Source: Meconema thalassinum
Taxonomy: Eukaryota > Arthropoda > Insecta > Orthoptera > Tettigoniidae
DNA: 64,000 nt
Assembly (NCBI GenBank): GCA_946902985.2
Contig: OX336392.1
Location: forward strand, 464,096,693 to 464,160,692
Direction of reading: 5' to 3'
Part shown: one piece after another, positions 53,470-63,710 of the stretch
How positions within the stretch are numbered: position 1 is the stretch's first letter
How the letters are laid out: every line of letters starts with the position of its first letter
Translations under genes and position numbers: made by a program
Notes under the pieces: model-generated
Database searches by the model: none
Told to the model about the DNA's origin: nothing
What the model saw: the letters and a program-made list of their open reading frames with translations, nothing else

Positions 53470-54204
53470 CTTCTTGTAGTTGCTGCCATACATATCAAAC
53501 CATTCTACCCTGTTGATGTTGCATGTGACAAATCTCCTGGAGAAAGCCTCTGAGACAAAAGCAGCCCAGATGACGTCATTGGACGGAAAGAAAGCAACAA
53601 TTCCGTCTTCATCAACCTCATCACTTACCAAGCCCCAGTATCTAGCTCTATGAATTTTCTGATCATCACTGAGAGCGTCTGAATGATATGCTGCTATCTG
53701 GTACATCTATATTTTGTTAATCTCCTTCACCCTGAATGAGCTCATTGAACCTCACCAGATAGATGTATTGTGCACAAAGGAGAATGGGTCCTATATGATC
53801 TAAGTGAGGGAAGGCAGCAGCAGTTGTGCTTACAGTTAAGGCAGGTGGATAATTTAACGGAAGTTGTGTAACAGCCGGGGGGCAAATTCTATGAGGATTG
53901 AAGACATCATCACCCACTAAATCAGGAAAGCAAGCTGCAATTCTGGCTAGAGTGACCGTCTTTCTTCTATCTTTGCTTCCCATTCTGTCTTGTATGTTAA
54001 ACACTTCCTTTCGTTTAGCAACAGTCTTCTTCGTTTCATCATCCATCATGAGCATCATTTTTGTGAGGTTCGTGCCTCTTTTAGCATATAAAGCGCATAG
54101 TGCCTTAAAGATGGATAGTGCTTGATCCATAGTCATATCGGCTGCAAATGCCTTCCTCAAGAGGATGGACTTCATTGCCGATGCCTTGAATCCAACATAA
54201 TCGA
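53470..54204 (-). pseudogene. endogenous viral element, phenuivirus-like nucleocapsid (candidate)
   Basis: It begins exactly where BEL RT/RNase H homology stops and is in the same orientation. The first frame (about 54204-53717) starts around FDYVGFKAS and has the features I associate with the Tenui_N nucleocapsid family of phenuiviruses: a helix pair, then RGTNLTKMM, a basic linker, TVTLARIAACFPDL, a Pro/Tyr-rich middle and a final helix (CAQYIYLVRFNEL). It ends in a stop. A second frame (from about 53706, ALSDDQKIHRARYWGL) appears to supply the C-terminal part, so one break lies near 53705-53717. Known nucleocapsids coat the negative-strand RNA; any role here is unknown. The family call is by pattern only. 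A domesticated or unrelated gene cannot be excluded. Confidence 0.6.
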
Positions 54205-55529
54205 ACTCTTGTTTTTGCCTGAACCAACTGTACATTTACTTGCCGAGTCGTCTCCACCCTCAGGAACACAGCTGCAGCGTAGGCATCCTTGCTGGCATCA
54301 CAAAATGTATGCACACTCCATTCAGCAGGTCCACTGTTAGAAGGTAACCATCTTGGGATCTTCAAGTCTTTCAAGCATGTGACATCTTCTGCCCATTTCA
54401 CAAATCTGTTGGCAATGCCTTGATCCACCTCTTCATCCCACCCAATGTTTACACTCCATAATTCTCTTAAGATAAGTTTTGGTTCTAGGGTCACAGGAGA
54501 TGAAAAACCAATTGGATCGAACACCTTATGGGCAGTGGAATGGATAGTCCTTTTGGTAATTTTCTCTGGATAATTCTGGAAACAGTCTGGACTTATGGCC
54601 AGAGTGTCATGCTTTCTGTCCCAGATTAAACCAAGTACATTAGTGAGACAAGCCTCTGTAAGTATATCTGGATCTGAGAACTCCCATCCACGCAATTCGA
54701 ACTTGCCATCAGCCATGATAGAGGTGGCTTCGTGAATGAATGTTTTAAGCTGATCATCATCAAGGCTAGTGACTACATTATCAACATAGAAACAATCCAA
54801 AAGACTTTTAATTGTGGTCTCAGAGTATGCAGAAATTCCCTCATGACATTCATCTAGAATCCTTGAGAGATGAAGTCTGATAACTGCATTTAACAGATAA
54901 GGACTACAAACAACCCCAAACACAACTCTCCTGTGTCGATAAACAAGTATATTCCCCAAATCATCCTTCCATAAGAAACGTAGGAAGTTCCTGTAATTTG
55001 AATGTATACTTATCTGCAAGAAAGCTCGCCTGATGTCAGCCACAACTCCCACTTGCTTCAGACGGAATCTTAAAAGAAGTGGAGGTATCTGTTCTACCAA
55101 TGATCTCCCTTTCCCCAAGCACAAATTCAATGATGGACTATTCTTTTCACGAGCTGATGCATCAAACACAGGTCTAATTTTGGTGGTGCTATTTTCTTTC
55201 ACTACATGTCTGTGAGGACGATAATGACAGCTATCACTAACAATCTCCGAGTCAGGAACCCGTTCAATGACACCTTCTTCAAGCCATTCCTCAAAAACAT
55301 GTTCATAATCTGGGTACAGGTTATTAGCCTTCAATTTCTTTATAGTAGAATCCAGTCGTTTTTCTGCCAGGATGTAATTCGATGGAAGAGGGGGGTGCCT
55401 ATCCTTCCAGGGAAGATGGACTTCATATCGACCTTCACCATTCACCCTTACAGTCTCTTGAAAAATGCTTGTCAACTTCCAACTGCAATTCAAGCTTAGT
55501 TTTCCGATCAACAGGATCCGTAATGCCAA
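54205..55529 (-). CDS. BEL element 2 reverse transcriptase and RNase H start
   Basis: The frame has the BEL/Pao RT order: LPSNYILAEKRLDSTIKKL, EEWLEEGVIERV, HYRPHRHVVK, IRPVFDASAREKNSPSLNLC, VVADIRRAFLQISIH, FLRFLW, VVFGVVCSPYLLNAVIRLHL, CFYVDNVVTS (catalytic YVDD-type, here YVDN), then TKRTIHSTAHKVFDPIGFSS and WSVHTFCDASKDAYAAAVFL, the beginning of RNase H. BEL homology ends at VQLVQAKTRV (54204). The annotated frame runs 32 codons further (to 54105), but that part is the overlapping foreign sequence read in the wrong frame. Confidence 0.93.
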
Positions 55530-55567
55530 TCAACTCCAATTTCCAAAGATCTGAGATGTTTAAATGG

Positions 55568-57409
55568 TTAATCAACATTGATGTGACAATCATAGCAGTT
55601 GTAACTGGTCTCCATAGCTATCAAACCACATGACACACTTCTAACATTGCCCGTGAAGAGTCTGGCAGCAATGTCAGCACCAATCAGAATTTCTACAGGA
55701 CCTGCAGTACCTATGGCTTCCTGTATATTGTTGGTATTATCAAGTATTTCATTAACTAAGGCACTATTCTGAATATGAGGTACATTATCACAAATATTGT
55801 CTTGGTCCAAGACCTCAAAATTGCACAAATAATCATTATTGAGACTGGCAAGATGAATTCTATATTTATTGTGCTCACAAATACCGGTTTTCTGACCTCC
55901 GAACAGTGAATGGACAATAGTTTCTCTCCCAACAGGAGAATAATTCATTTCCCGTGCTGTTCTCTTCAACACATATGACCGTTGTGACCCTATATCAAGA
56001 ACTGCCTTCACAGTACGTTCACATCCATTCCCACGAACCTTCACCAGAAGCGTAGGAAGCAGCACACTATTATCACACGTTAAGTTAGCAAGGGCTTCAT
56101 CTTTCTGTACAGTCATGACGTCAGGCCTAGGGGAGTCAGTACTGTTAACTACATTCTTACTTCTCTTAAAATCTGGACACAACAACATTACATGGCGCTT
56201 ATCACAAATCAAACATTTTTGCTTGGTGCACTTTTTAGCTACATGATTTGGTTTAATGCAAATAAAACAATATTTCCTATCCTTAATAATTTCAAGTTTT
56301 TCCGAGAGAGGCATATCACGTGCTTTATAGCAGTCAGCGCTGCTATGGTGTTCATTACTGCAAAAAATACAAGCAGAACGCTTATTTTCCTGTAACGAGA
56401 GTAAACCCATTGCTGTTGGTACATCTTGCCTAGAACATGATTTAGGACTGCTATCTTTCTGCACTTTCTTTGCCCTATCAGCTGACTGTTTAAACCCAGA
56501 CATGGCCACATGGATCCTTTCCTCATTTTGCACTTCCGCCTTCATGAAGGACATGAACTTATTAAGTCGTTGTTCTGCATTAGATATATCACTATATAAA
56601 GAACTTCGCTGCCATACTCCTAAAAAGTCTTCCGTCATGCACGATTCTAACAAAGGACAAAGGATTGCTGCACATTTCCCAGTTGTGACACCAAGAGATT
56701 CAAGTGCCCTTAAATGACACTCGAGCTTATCATACATCTCCGTGAGTGAACGGCATGTTTTACTAGCAGGCAGGGTCAAACTGAGAAGATCCCTGATGTA
56801 TACTTTAATTAGAAGATCTTCCCTACCAAAACGTTCCTGAAGTGCTTCTATCACTAACACGTAATTGTCATCTGTGGCTGGAAAACTGTCTACAACAGAC
56901 CTAGCTCTGGAGTTGGGTAACGTAGCTTGTATAAGATAATAGAATTTATCAACTGGTGCAATCCCTACATTCTCATGAATACGCTGGAATTGGTTCCAAA
57001 ACGGCAACCAATCTCTGAGTTCACCGCCGAACTTACGAAATTCTGTGGTTGGAAGCTTTATTTTCCTATTTTCTTGAGCATTACTTGTTGAGTCTTCACT
57101 TGTGATGGATTGTCGGTCTAGGGAATCAATTTTTAAACGCCGCACTTTTAACAGTTCGTACTTACTGGGATACTCGTCAGCCGCCAGCGGTTCGTGTTCA
57201 CTAGCACCGTTTTCCAACATCCATTCCATAACCTCTTCATTCTGGGCACTGATATTCTCGAAATACTGTTCCAAAGAAGCAAATGATGCTCGAGCTTCCT
57301 CATACTTTTCTTCTTCAAGAAACTTATCAAGTGCAACGGAATGCCGCGCGAACAATGCTCTGTCGATTCGTCTTCTACTTTTAACCTTCTCCATTGCGGA
57401 AGTAATCAC
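55568..57409 (-). CDS. BEL element 2 gag-protease
   Basis: Open frame of 613 codons. The start may be the first Met or MEKVKSRRRIDRAL five residues on. Residues 110-300 hold the DUF1759 capsid part (KLPTTEFRKFGGELRDWLPF, FYYLIQATLPNSRARSVVDS, ALQERFGR). Three cysteine knuckles follow (CIFCSNEHHSSADC, CFICIKPNHVAKKC, CLICDKRHVMLLC), then the DUF1758 protease (VKAVLDIGSQRSYVLKRTA; the usual DSGS is DIGS) and VEILIGADIAARLF. It is uninterrupted, unusual for this window and consistent with recent activity. A stop separates it from the RT frame that starts at 55529. Confidence 0.92.
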   Translation of the reverse strand: MITSAMEKVKSRRRIDRALFARHSVALDKFLEEEKYEEARASFASLEQYFENISAQNEEVMEWMLENGASEHEPLAADEYPSKYELLKVRRLKIDSLDRQSITSEDSTSNAQENRKIKLPTTEFRKFGGELRDWLPFWNQFQRIHENVGIAPVDKFYYLIQATLPNSRARSVVDSFPATDDNYVLVIEALQERFGREDLLIKVYIRDLLSLTLPASKTCRSLTEMYDKLECHLRALESLGVTTGKCAAILCPLLESCMTEDFLGVWQRSSLYSDISNAEQRLNKFMSFMKAEVQNEERIHVAMSGFKQSADRAKKVQKDSSPKSCSRQDVPTAMGLLSLQENKRSACIFCSNEHHSSADCYKARDMPLSEKLEIIKDRKYCFICIKPNHVAKKCTKQKCLICDKRHVMLLCPDFKRSKNVVNSTDSPRPDVMTVQKDEALANLTCDNSVLLPTLLVKVRGNGCERTVKAVLDIGSQRSYVLKRTAREMNYSPVGRETIVHSLFGGQKTGICEHNKYRIHLASLNNDYLCNFEVLDQDNICDNVPHIQNSALVNEILDNTNNIQEAIGTAGPVEILIGADIAARLFTGNVRSVSCGLIAMETSYNCYDCHINVD

Positions 57410-57435
57410 AAAACACTGACGAGAAAAACTATCGT

Positions 57436-57454
57436 GCCGTTACGCTGGGCGCCA
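57436..57454 (-). other. BEL element 2 primer binding site
   Basis: On the minus strand TGGCGCCCAGCGTAACGG lies two bases inside the 5' LTR. TGGCGCCCA is a common start for BEL/Pao primer sites. Confidence 0.82.
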
Positions 57455-57456
57455 AA

Positions 57457-58393
57457 TGTCAAATATTCGGCCCTCCACCAATGGATAGATTTAATACACA
57501 TAAAAATAACTGAACTTTATTTATCTTTCATTGCATGCTGTCCGTTCCGTTGCCCCCCAGGGGCTCACATCTTGTGGGCGTGGGTTGGCGACCACGGGGC
57601 CCCAGCTGAGTCCGGCATTGCTTCCACTTACTTGTGCCGGGCTCCTCTCTGTCTTCTTTCCTGTCGACCTCACTTGGTCAACTCTTGTTCTCTTCTGACC
57701 CCGACGGTATTAGGGTATCCGAGGCCTAGGGAGTCTCTTCCTTTCCCGCCTTAATTGGCCCTTGTCTCATCTTTTCTGATTCCCTCCTTCTGCGAGGGGT
57801 CAGCCATCTTTTTCTTTTCATGTTATTTCCTGCCTTCTGCTTAAGGCCCTTAAGGAGGCCGGGTGTATGTAGCCCCACCATTTTTGGTGCACCCTAGATA
57901 ATGCTACACCCTCAGGGGCTCACGGCTGGTGAGTTCGGGAGTTGGCGACCCCGAGGGATTCCTGAGCTGGGTCCGTTTTCCCCTTTTGTCCCTTACCTTT
58001 GGGGCGGACCCTCTCCTCTTTCACTTTCCTATCTGCCTTTCGTGGCTCTCCTTCCTTCCAAGTCCCTCAATCCGCATTCTTCGAGGGTTGAGGGCATTCC
58101 TTTTCCTCCTGTCCTTTATTTGCCTTAATTCTCCTGTCGTTTTCCATTTCTTCTTCTAGTATGTAGGATAGTAGTAAGTTTTTAGTTTTAAGTTTGCATT
58201 TCATTTTCATCTTAACGATCACCCAAACCATCAGGGGCCGATAACCTAGATGTTAGGCCCCTTAAAACAATTATCATCATCAACCGTTCCGTTGGACGCC
58301 ATTTTACTTAACTACTTGAGTCAATGCCCTCTAGATCCTAGGGCTGCTTGATATATAAAATAAACAAAGACATCTCAATCAGTGTTCCCAACA
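57457..58393 (-). repeat. BEL element 2, 5' LTR (right), interrupted
   Basis: LTR halves 57457-57552 and 58295-58393, starting TGTCAAATATTCGG and ending GTTCCCAACA, separated by D copy 14 (57553-58283) and its duplication. Without it the LTR is 195 bases, matching the left one. Confidence 0.92.
57553..58283 (+). mobile_element. D element copy 14, short form, full length
   Basis: 731 bases in the right LTR of BEL element 2 with an 11-base perfect duplication CCGTTCCGTTG (57542-57552 and 58284-58294). The left LTR has the empty site, proving the precise insertion. It starts CCCCCCAGGGGCTCACATCT and ends AAAACAATTATCATCATCAA. Confidence 0.94.
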
Positions 58394-58398
58394 CTGCT

Positions 58399-58609
58399 TT
58401 CAGGGTCTGGCAACCAAAATTTCTATATGTGCGTGCTGTTAGGGGATGGGCCACTTACGCTAGCGACTACGCTCGAAAGCCTGTTCCGGTCTTGGCCGCG
58501 CCGACAGGTGGGTGTGCCATGTACCCGTTCAGTAGTATCCGCCTGACTACGCAGGTCCCCGCACAGCCGAATGTCTGAGCTGTAAAATCCAGTATATGCC
58601 AAGGGGTAC
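58399..58609 (+). other. LINE 5' UTR, second part
   Basis: It continues the 5' UTR after the BEL insertion (TTCAGGGTCTGGCAACCAAA onward). No features beyond GC-richness are seen. ORF1 opens at 58610 or at a later Met. Confidence 0.65.
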
Positions 58610-60817
58610 ATGCCGATACGGCATTGTGAAACATCGGACCCCCGGGCAATGCCTTCCAAGCTAGGCTGGGTAGCGCCTACTGTGACGGCCCGTGATCGGA
58701 TGTCGGTGGCATTCGGGAAGGATGATCTGGCCATGGGTTCAAAAAGAGAAATCCCCAAACAGGGTGGTCCTACACCCAAGTCTTTACCATTTGATTCCCT
58801 ACGGGGATCAACCCCCTGGGAACAATCTGTGCGTGAAAATCTGGGTGCTAACACCCCCAAGTTTCTGGTAGCTACCAGAACAGATGGGGGTGATTTCAAG
58901 CTGGTAAAGAGTATTTTGTTTTCTCGCCACATAGAAGGTGTCTATGGTGAGCTTGAGAAAGTACAAAAGATGAGGAACGGTAGCTTGTTGCTCAAGACTA
59001 GGACTGGTGAGCAAGTTGAACAACTTTTGCAATGTGACCACTTTGGCGAAATTCCCGTCAAAGTGGAAAAGCACACGTCCCTGAATCTGGTCCGAGGAGT
59101 TATTTTCCACCGGGACCTGATTCTGAACACTGACGAGGAGCTCAAGGAGGATTTGCAACACCGTCACGTGACTGATGTCCGGCGCATTACGCGCAAGGTC
59201 AATGGTCAGATCGTGGATACTGGTGCTTTCATTATTTCCTTTGAGCTTTCGGTGCTCCCGGAGAAAGTAAAGGTTACAAGTTACCGTTGTGACGTACGGC
59301 CTTATATCCCTCCACCAATGAGGTGTTCTAAGTGCCAGAAGTTCGGGCACATTTTATCCCGATGCTCGAGCCCCGAAATCTGTGGAACATGCGGTAAGGT
59401 ACCACACGAAGCGGAAGAGTGCACTACACCTTATCAGTGCACTAATTGCCCTGGATTTCATTCTCCTCGGGACAGGAACTGTCCTGTCTTCCTGAGTGAG
59501 AAGAAAATCCAAGAGATCAAAACCCTGGATGGTCTCACCTACCAGGAAACCCGCAAGAAGTACCATACCACGATTTCGCCTTCTCCAACTATTGATTATA
59601 GAGCCGTAATACCAAATTTGGTCCCGGCGACCTCATCTTTTGTACCAGCTGTGAAACCTGCAACTGAGTTACCTGCTCCGAAACCAGCACCTATGATTAT
59701 AACGGAAAGCCCGAAGGTGACTTCAACTCCACCTTCGGCCAGCACGAAGGCTGCTCCGCCCGCACAGCAGGGGAGGAAGTTGAAGACTTACTCCCCACTC
59801 GGGAGGAAATCGAAGACTTTCCCCCCACCCAAATGGTCGGCGAAAGCCGTGCCGATGCCGGCGGAGGTGGCATCGTCGACCAGGGTCAGGAATTCGGCTC
59901 CTGACCCGTCTATATATCTTAAAGAGGCGGGTAAGGGTAAGAAGGGACCCCGCACTACGCATTCCCTTTCTCCAAAAAAGGGGAAGCCATCCGCCCCAAC
60001 CCCCAGGGGCTCACATCTTGTGGGCGTGGGTTGGCGACCACGGGGCCCCAGCTGAGTCCGGCATTGCTTCCACTTACTTGTGCCGGGCTCCTCTCCGTCT
60101 TCTTTCCTGTCGACCTCACTTGGTCAACTCTTGTTCTCTTCCGACCCCGACGGTATTAGGGTATCCGAGGCCTAGGGAGTCTTTTCCTTTCCCGCATTAA
60201 TTGGCCCTTGTCTCATCTTTTCTGATATCCTCCTTCTGCGAGGGGTCAGCCTTCTTTTTCTCTTCCTTTTACCTCCTGCCTTGTGCTCTAGGCCCTTAAG
60301 GAGGCAGGGTGTATGTAGCCCCACCACTTCTGGAGCACCCTAGATAATGCTACACCCTCAGGGGCTCACGGCTGGTGAGTTCGGGAGTTGGCGACCCCGA
60401 GGGATTCCTGAGCTGGGTCCGTTTTCCCCTTTTGTCCCTTATCTTTGGGGCGGACCCTCTCGTCTTTCACTTTCCTATATGCCTTTCATGGCTCTCCTTC
60501 CTTCCAAGTCCCTCAATCCGCCTTCTCCGAGGGTTGAGGGCATTTCTATTCCTTTTGTCCTTTTATTTGCCTTATTCTCCTTTAGTTTTCCATTTCTTCT
60601 AGTATGTAGGTTATTGGTTAGTTTTAGTTCGCTTTTCTTTTTCATCTTCACGATCACCCAAACCATCAGGGGCCGATAACCTAGATGTTAGGCCCCTTAA
60701 AACAACAATTATCATCATCATCAACCATCCGCCCCACCACCTGCGGATGCTCTTGCGCCTGGGGACGTTTCGGTCCCCAGATCTGCGCGCTCCCCACGGA
60801 GATCCCCCCGCCGCTGA
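58610..60817 (+). pseudogene. LINE ORF1, gag-like, interrupted
   Basis: Candidate starts are Met at 58610, MSVAFGKDDL or MGSKREIPKQ; the choice is uncertain. After a domain with LVKSILFSRHIEGVYGELEK and a globular middle come three cysteine knuckles, CSKCQKFGHILSRC, CGTCGKVPHEAEEC and CTNCPGFHSPRDRNC (59325-59490), the arrangement of I/R1/Jockey ORF1 proteins that bind LINE RNA. A Pro/Lys-rich tail follows. D copy 15 splits it at 59998. After the insertion the frame resumes (PPADALAPGDVSVPRSARSP) to TGA 60815, beyond which a shifted frame stays open to about 60953, hinting at a lost frameshift. Confidence 0.88.
59999..60724 (+). mobile_element. D element copy 15, short form, full length
   Basis: 726 bases in LINE ORF1 with the perfect 12-base duplication CCATCCGCCCCA at 59987-59998 and 60725-60736. 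Removing the copy and one duplication restores the ORF1 frame. It has both internal head-like blocks and the ATTATCATCATCATCAA end. Confidence 0.94.
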
Positions 60818-60961
60818 ACTGCGTCTAGGAAATCTTCCACCGAGTCGATTCACTCCATGACCTTGCCTGACGACATGGAGATTATAGTCGACGAAGTGAC
60901 TGAGATCCTCCAGAGTCTAAGTTGTAGCTTGCTGCTCCAACTTATTCCCTAAGTTCACACA

Positions 60962-61690
60962 ATGGCACTGTTACAGTGGAATTGTAACAGTTATGACAGG
61001 CATTTGACAGAACTCCGTCAGCTTATTGCCCAATACGCAGCGAGTATAGTCAGCCTACAGGAAACAAACCTCAGACCTGATCACGAGACTGTTCTGAGAG
61101 GTTTCCGACTATACTCTAAAGAGCGACAAGACGCCGGCCGGGCTTCCGGGGGCGTTTGTACCTTCGTTCGCTCTGACTGCTATAGTGAGGAGTTTCCACT
61201 CGCCACTCCTCTGGAAGCTATAGCAGTTCGCGTGTCCTTGCCTGCTATGACAACTGTTTGTAACGTGTACCTTCCACCGAACCAGCCCCTTGATCTTAAT
61301 GACGTCTTAGATCTTGTTGATCAACTTCCAGTCCCTTTCCTACTCGTAGGTGATTTCAACTCTCATCACCCCCAATGGGGATCACCATCTTCCTGCCCCA
61401 GAGGGAGGGACGTGGAGGGTTTAATTCAAGGGTTGGATTTATCTCTATTAAATACTGGGGAAGCTACACATTTTAGCTTAGCGCACGGCACGTACTCACA
61501 CATTGACTTGAGTGTGTGTAGCCGTGCGCTGGTCCCCCTATTTGGTTGGTATGTACACGACGACCTCTGTGACAGTGACCATTTCCCGATCGTTCTTACC
61601 CTTCTGAACCAGACGCCCGTGGAGTTCCCCAGTCGTTGGGTTCTTAAGCGGGCAATTTGCCCTCGTTTCAAGAACGAGCTGTGTTCGTTG
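60962..61690 (+). pseudogene. LINE ORF2 endonuclease domain
   Basis: It starts MALLQWNCNSYDRHLTELRQ, 144 bases after the ORF1 stop. Apurinic-type endonuclease blocks are LQWNCNS, SLQETNL (catalytic Glu), LLVGDFNSHHPQWGS, HIDLSVC and DSDHFPIVL (catalytic Asp-His). It nicks target DNA for primed reverse transcription. The domain is intact, but a frameshift around 61690 moves the following linker (VLLAAAEESIPSFSGTPRRK, VPWWTEDIAAAIRDRRRAQH) to another frame. Confidence 0.93.
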
Positions 61691-63710
61691 ATTTTGGTTG
61701 CCGGAGCGTCGATGACGAGGTACAGCACATCACCTATGTGCTTCTTGCTGCCGCCGAAGAGTCCATTCCATCCTTTTCTGGGACTCCTCGTCGCAAACTC
61801 GTCCCTTGGTGGACAGAGGATATTGCAGCGGCAATAAGAGACCGTCGTCGAGCTCAGCACTACCGTCGGCGTCCAACCATGGCCAATTTGGTGGTGTTTA
61901 AGAAATTTCGTGCCAAGGCACGGATTCTTATTCGCCAGAGTAAGAAACAATCCTGGGAACGGTATGTGTCTTCTATTACGGCACATACCCCCTCCTCTTA
62001 AGTGTGGACTAAACTACGACGCATTTCGGGAATTCAGACATCTTCTACTGTACCGGGAATTTCCATTGATAATGAATTGGTTACAGATCCTTATCGCGTT
62101 GCAAACCATCTCGCCTCGTATTTTGCGGATATATCCGGTTCCGATAACTATGACCTTGCCTTCGTGGCCCTCAGGCGCGAAGCGGAACGTTTCCAGCTTA
62201 GTTTTGCTTCCCGCGCTTCGGAGGAGTACAACGTGCCCTTTACGGAGTGGGAACTCCGCGGAGCGCTGGCGCTCTGCAGGGACACGTCTCCCGGCCCGGA
62301 TAATATTCACAACCAGATGCTTAAGCACCTTAACGATGAGAGCATTCGTTATTTGCTCAGGGTGTTTAACCGAATCTGGTTGGATGGTGTGTTTCCAGCG
62401 CAATGGCAGGAAGGTATCATTATACCTATCCTGAAGCCCGATAAGGATCTCAATTTGACAGGGAGTTACAGACCTATTTGTCTCACTAACGGTCTGTGCA
62501 AGCTCTTTGAGAGGATGGTCAATCGGCGCCTGGGGTGGGTCCTGGAGAAACGGGGACTCCTGTCTGAATACCAGTGTGGTTTCAGGGCGTCTCGGTGTAC
62601 CAACGATCATCTGGTACGCCTGGAGACCGCCATACAGGACACTTTTCTCCGGAGACAGCACCTAGTCGCTGTTTTCTTTGACGTCGAGAAGGCCTATGAC
62701 ACCACTTGGCGTTACGGCATCCTCTCTACCCTGCATCAATGGAAAATCCGAGGTAACTTACCGGTTTTTATTGCGAATTTTCTGTCCCTTCGCCTGTTCC
62801 GTGTCCGAATAGGGGGGACATATTCGCAATACCATATACAGTAAACGGAGTCCCTCAGGGATCGGTGCTTAGCGTAACATAATTTGCGATTGCCATAAAC
62901 GGTATAGTAGCTGCTGCTGGTCCAGCAGTGGTACCGTCACTATATGTAGACGACTTCGCTCTACATTATAGTGCGCAAAATATGGCGGTCGCTGAACGAC
63001 AGCTACAACAAGCTATTCGGAGAGTGGAACGCTGGACACTAGAGCATGGCTTTCGATTCTCAACCGCCAAGTCCTCGGTTGTCCATTTCTGCCGAAAGTG
63101 CACTCTCCATCCTGATCCTGAGCTTTATCTGGGCAATGTAGCTTTGCCTGTTGTTGCTACGTACCGGTTCCTTGGGCTCCTTTTCGATCAGAAATTGACG
63201 TGGGAGCCACACGTGCGGTGTTTGAAAACTGCCTGTGCTAAGAAACTCAACATGTTGCGGTATTTTAGCGGCACCTCATGGGGGGGGGGGTTGGGGGGGG
63301 GGGGCGGACCGCGCGGTGCTCCTACGCTTTTATAAGGCTCTGATTTTATCTCGATTAGATTATGGCAGTGTAGCATATGGTTCGGCCCGTAAGTCAGTGC
63401 TTGTTAAACTGGACAGTGTCCACCACGGCGGTGTGAGGCTGGCGACGGGTGCCATTCGGACGAGCCCAGTCGTCAGCTTGCTCGCCGAGGCTGGCGTACC
63501 TCCTTTACACCTGAGGCGCCAACAAGTACTGCTGACCTATGCTGCAACTATTCGACAGATGCCCCTTCATCCAAGCTATCCATGTTTGTTTTCCAATCCG
63601 AATCGCCGGCTGTATGATGCGCTCGCCCGAGCTTCTCGGCCGGCGGGGATTCGCTTGGATGTCTTTACCGTCAGTTTCGATTTCCTTCTGTCTCCTGTAT
63701 CGTCCGAGTA
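61691..63710 (+). pseudogene. LINE ORF2 reverse transcriptase, frameshifted
   Basis: An in-frame TAA at 61999 follows the linker. RT blocks then read DTSPGPDNIHNQMLKHL, WQEGIIIPILKPDKD, GSYRPICLTNGLCKLFERMV, CGFRASRCTNDHLVRLE and VAVFFDVEKAYDTTW. A frameshift near 62820 leads to NGVPQGSVLS, a stop at 62880, and the catalytic SLYVDDFALHY (62940). RFLGLLFDQKLTWEPHV follows. The G-runs at 63281-63303 shift the frame again to LILSRLDYGSVAYGSA and REAGVPPLHLRR-type thumb sequence. The order is that of an I-clade RT, and at least four lesions inactivate it. Confidence 0.92.

Larger units (their letters stand above)
50401..58393 (-). mobile_element. BEL/Pao element 2, chimeric with a viral-like gene
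   Basis: Flanked by the 5-base duplication CTGCT (50396-50400 and 58394-58398) in a LINE 5' UTR. Coding sense is minus. From right to left: 5' LTR, PBS, gag-protease, RT with the start of RNase H, then a foreign nucleocapsid-like segment (53470-54204), D insertions, integrase C-terminus, PPT, 3' LTR. Most of RNase H and integrase is missing. LTRs are about 194 bases. D copies 12, 13 and 14 are later insertions. Confidence 0.92.

Noticed and set aside
54105..54204. C-terminal 32 codons of the BEL RT frame as real RNase H
   Set aside because: They lack RNase H motifs and overlap the viral-like frame. They are out-of-frame reading past the junction.
17799..60679. Recurrent open frames such as MLHPQGLTAGEFGSWRPRGI in a dozen places, suggesting a protein family
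   Set aside because: They are the same D element read again and again. A second overlapping frame is equally open, the start differs between copies, and substitutions do not favour synonymous sites by eye. They are chance open frames in a pyrimidine-rich repeat.
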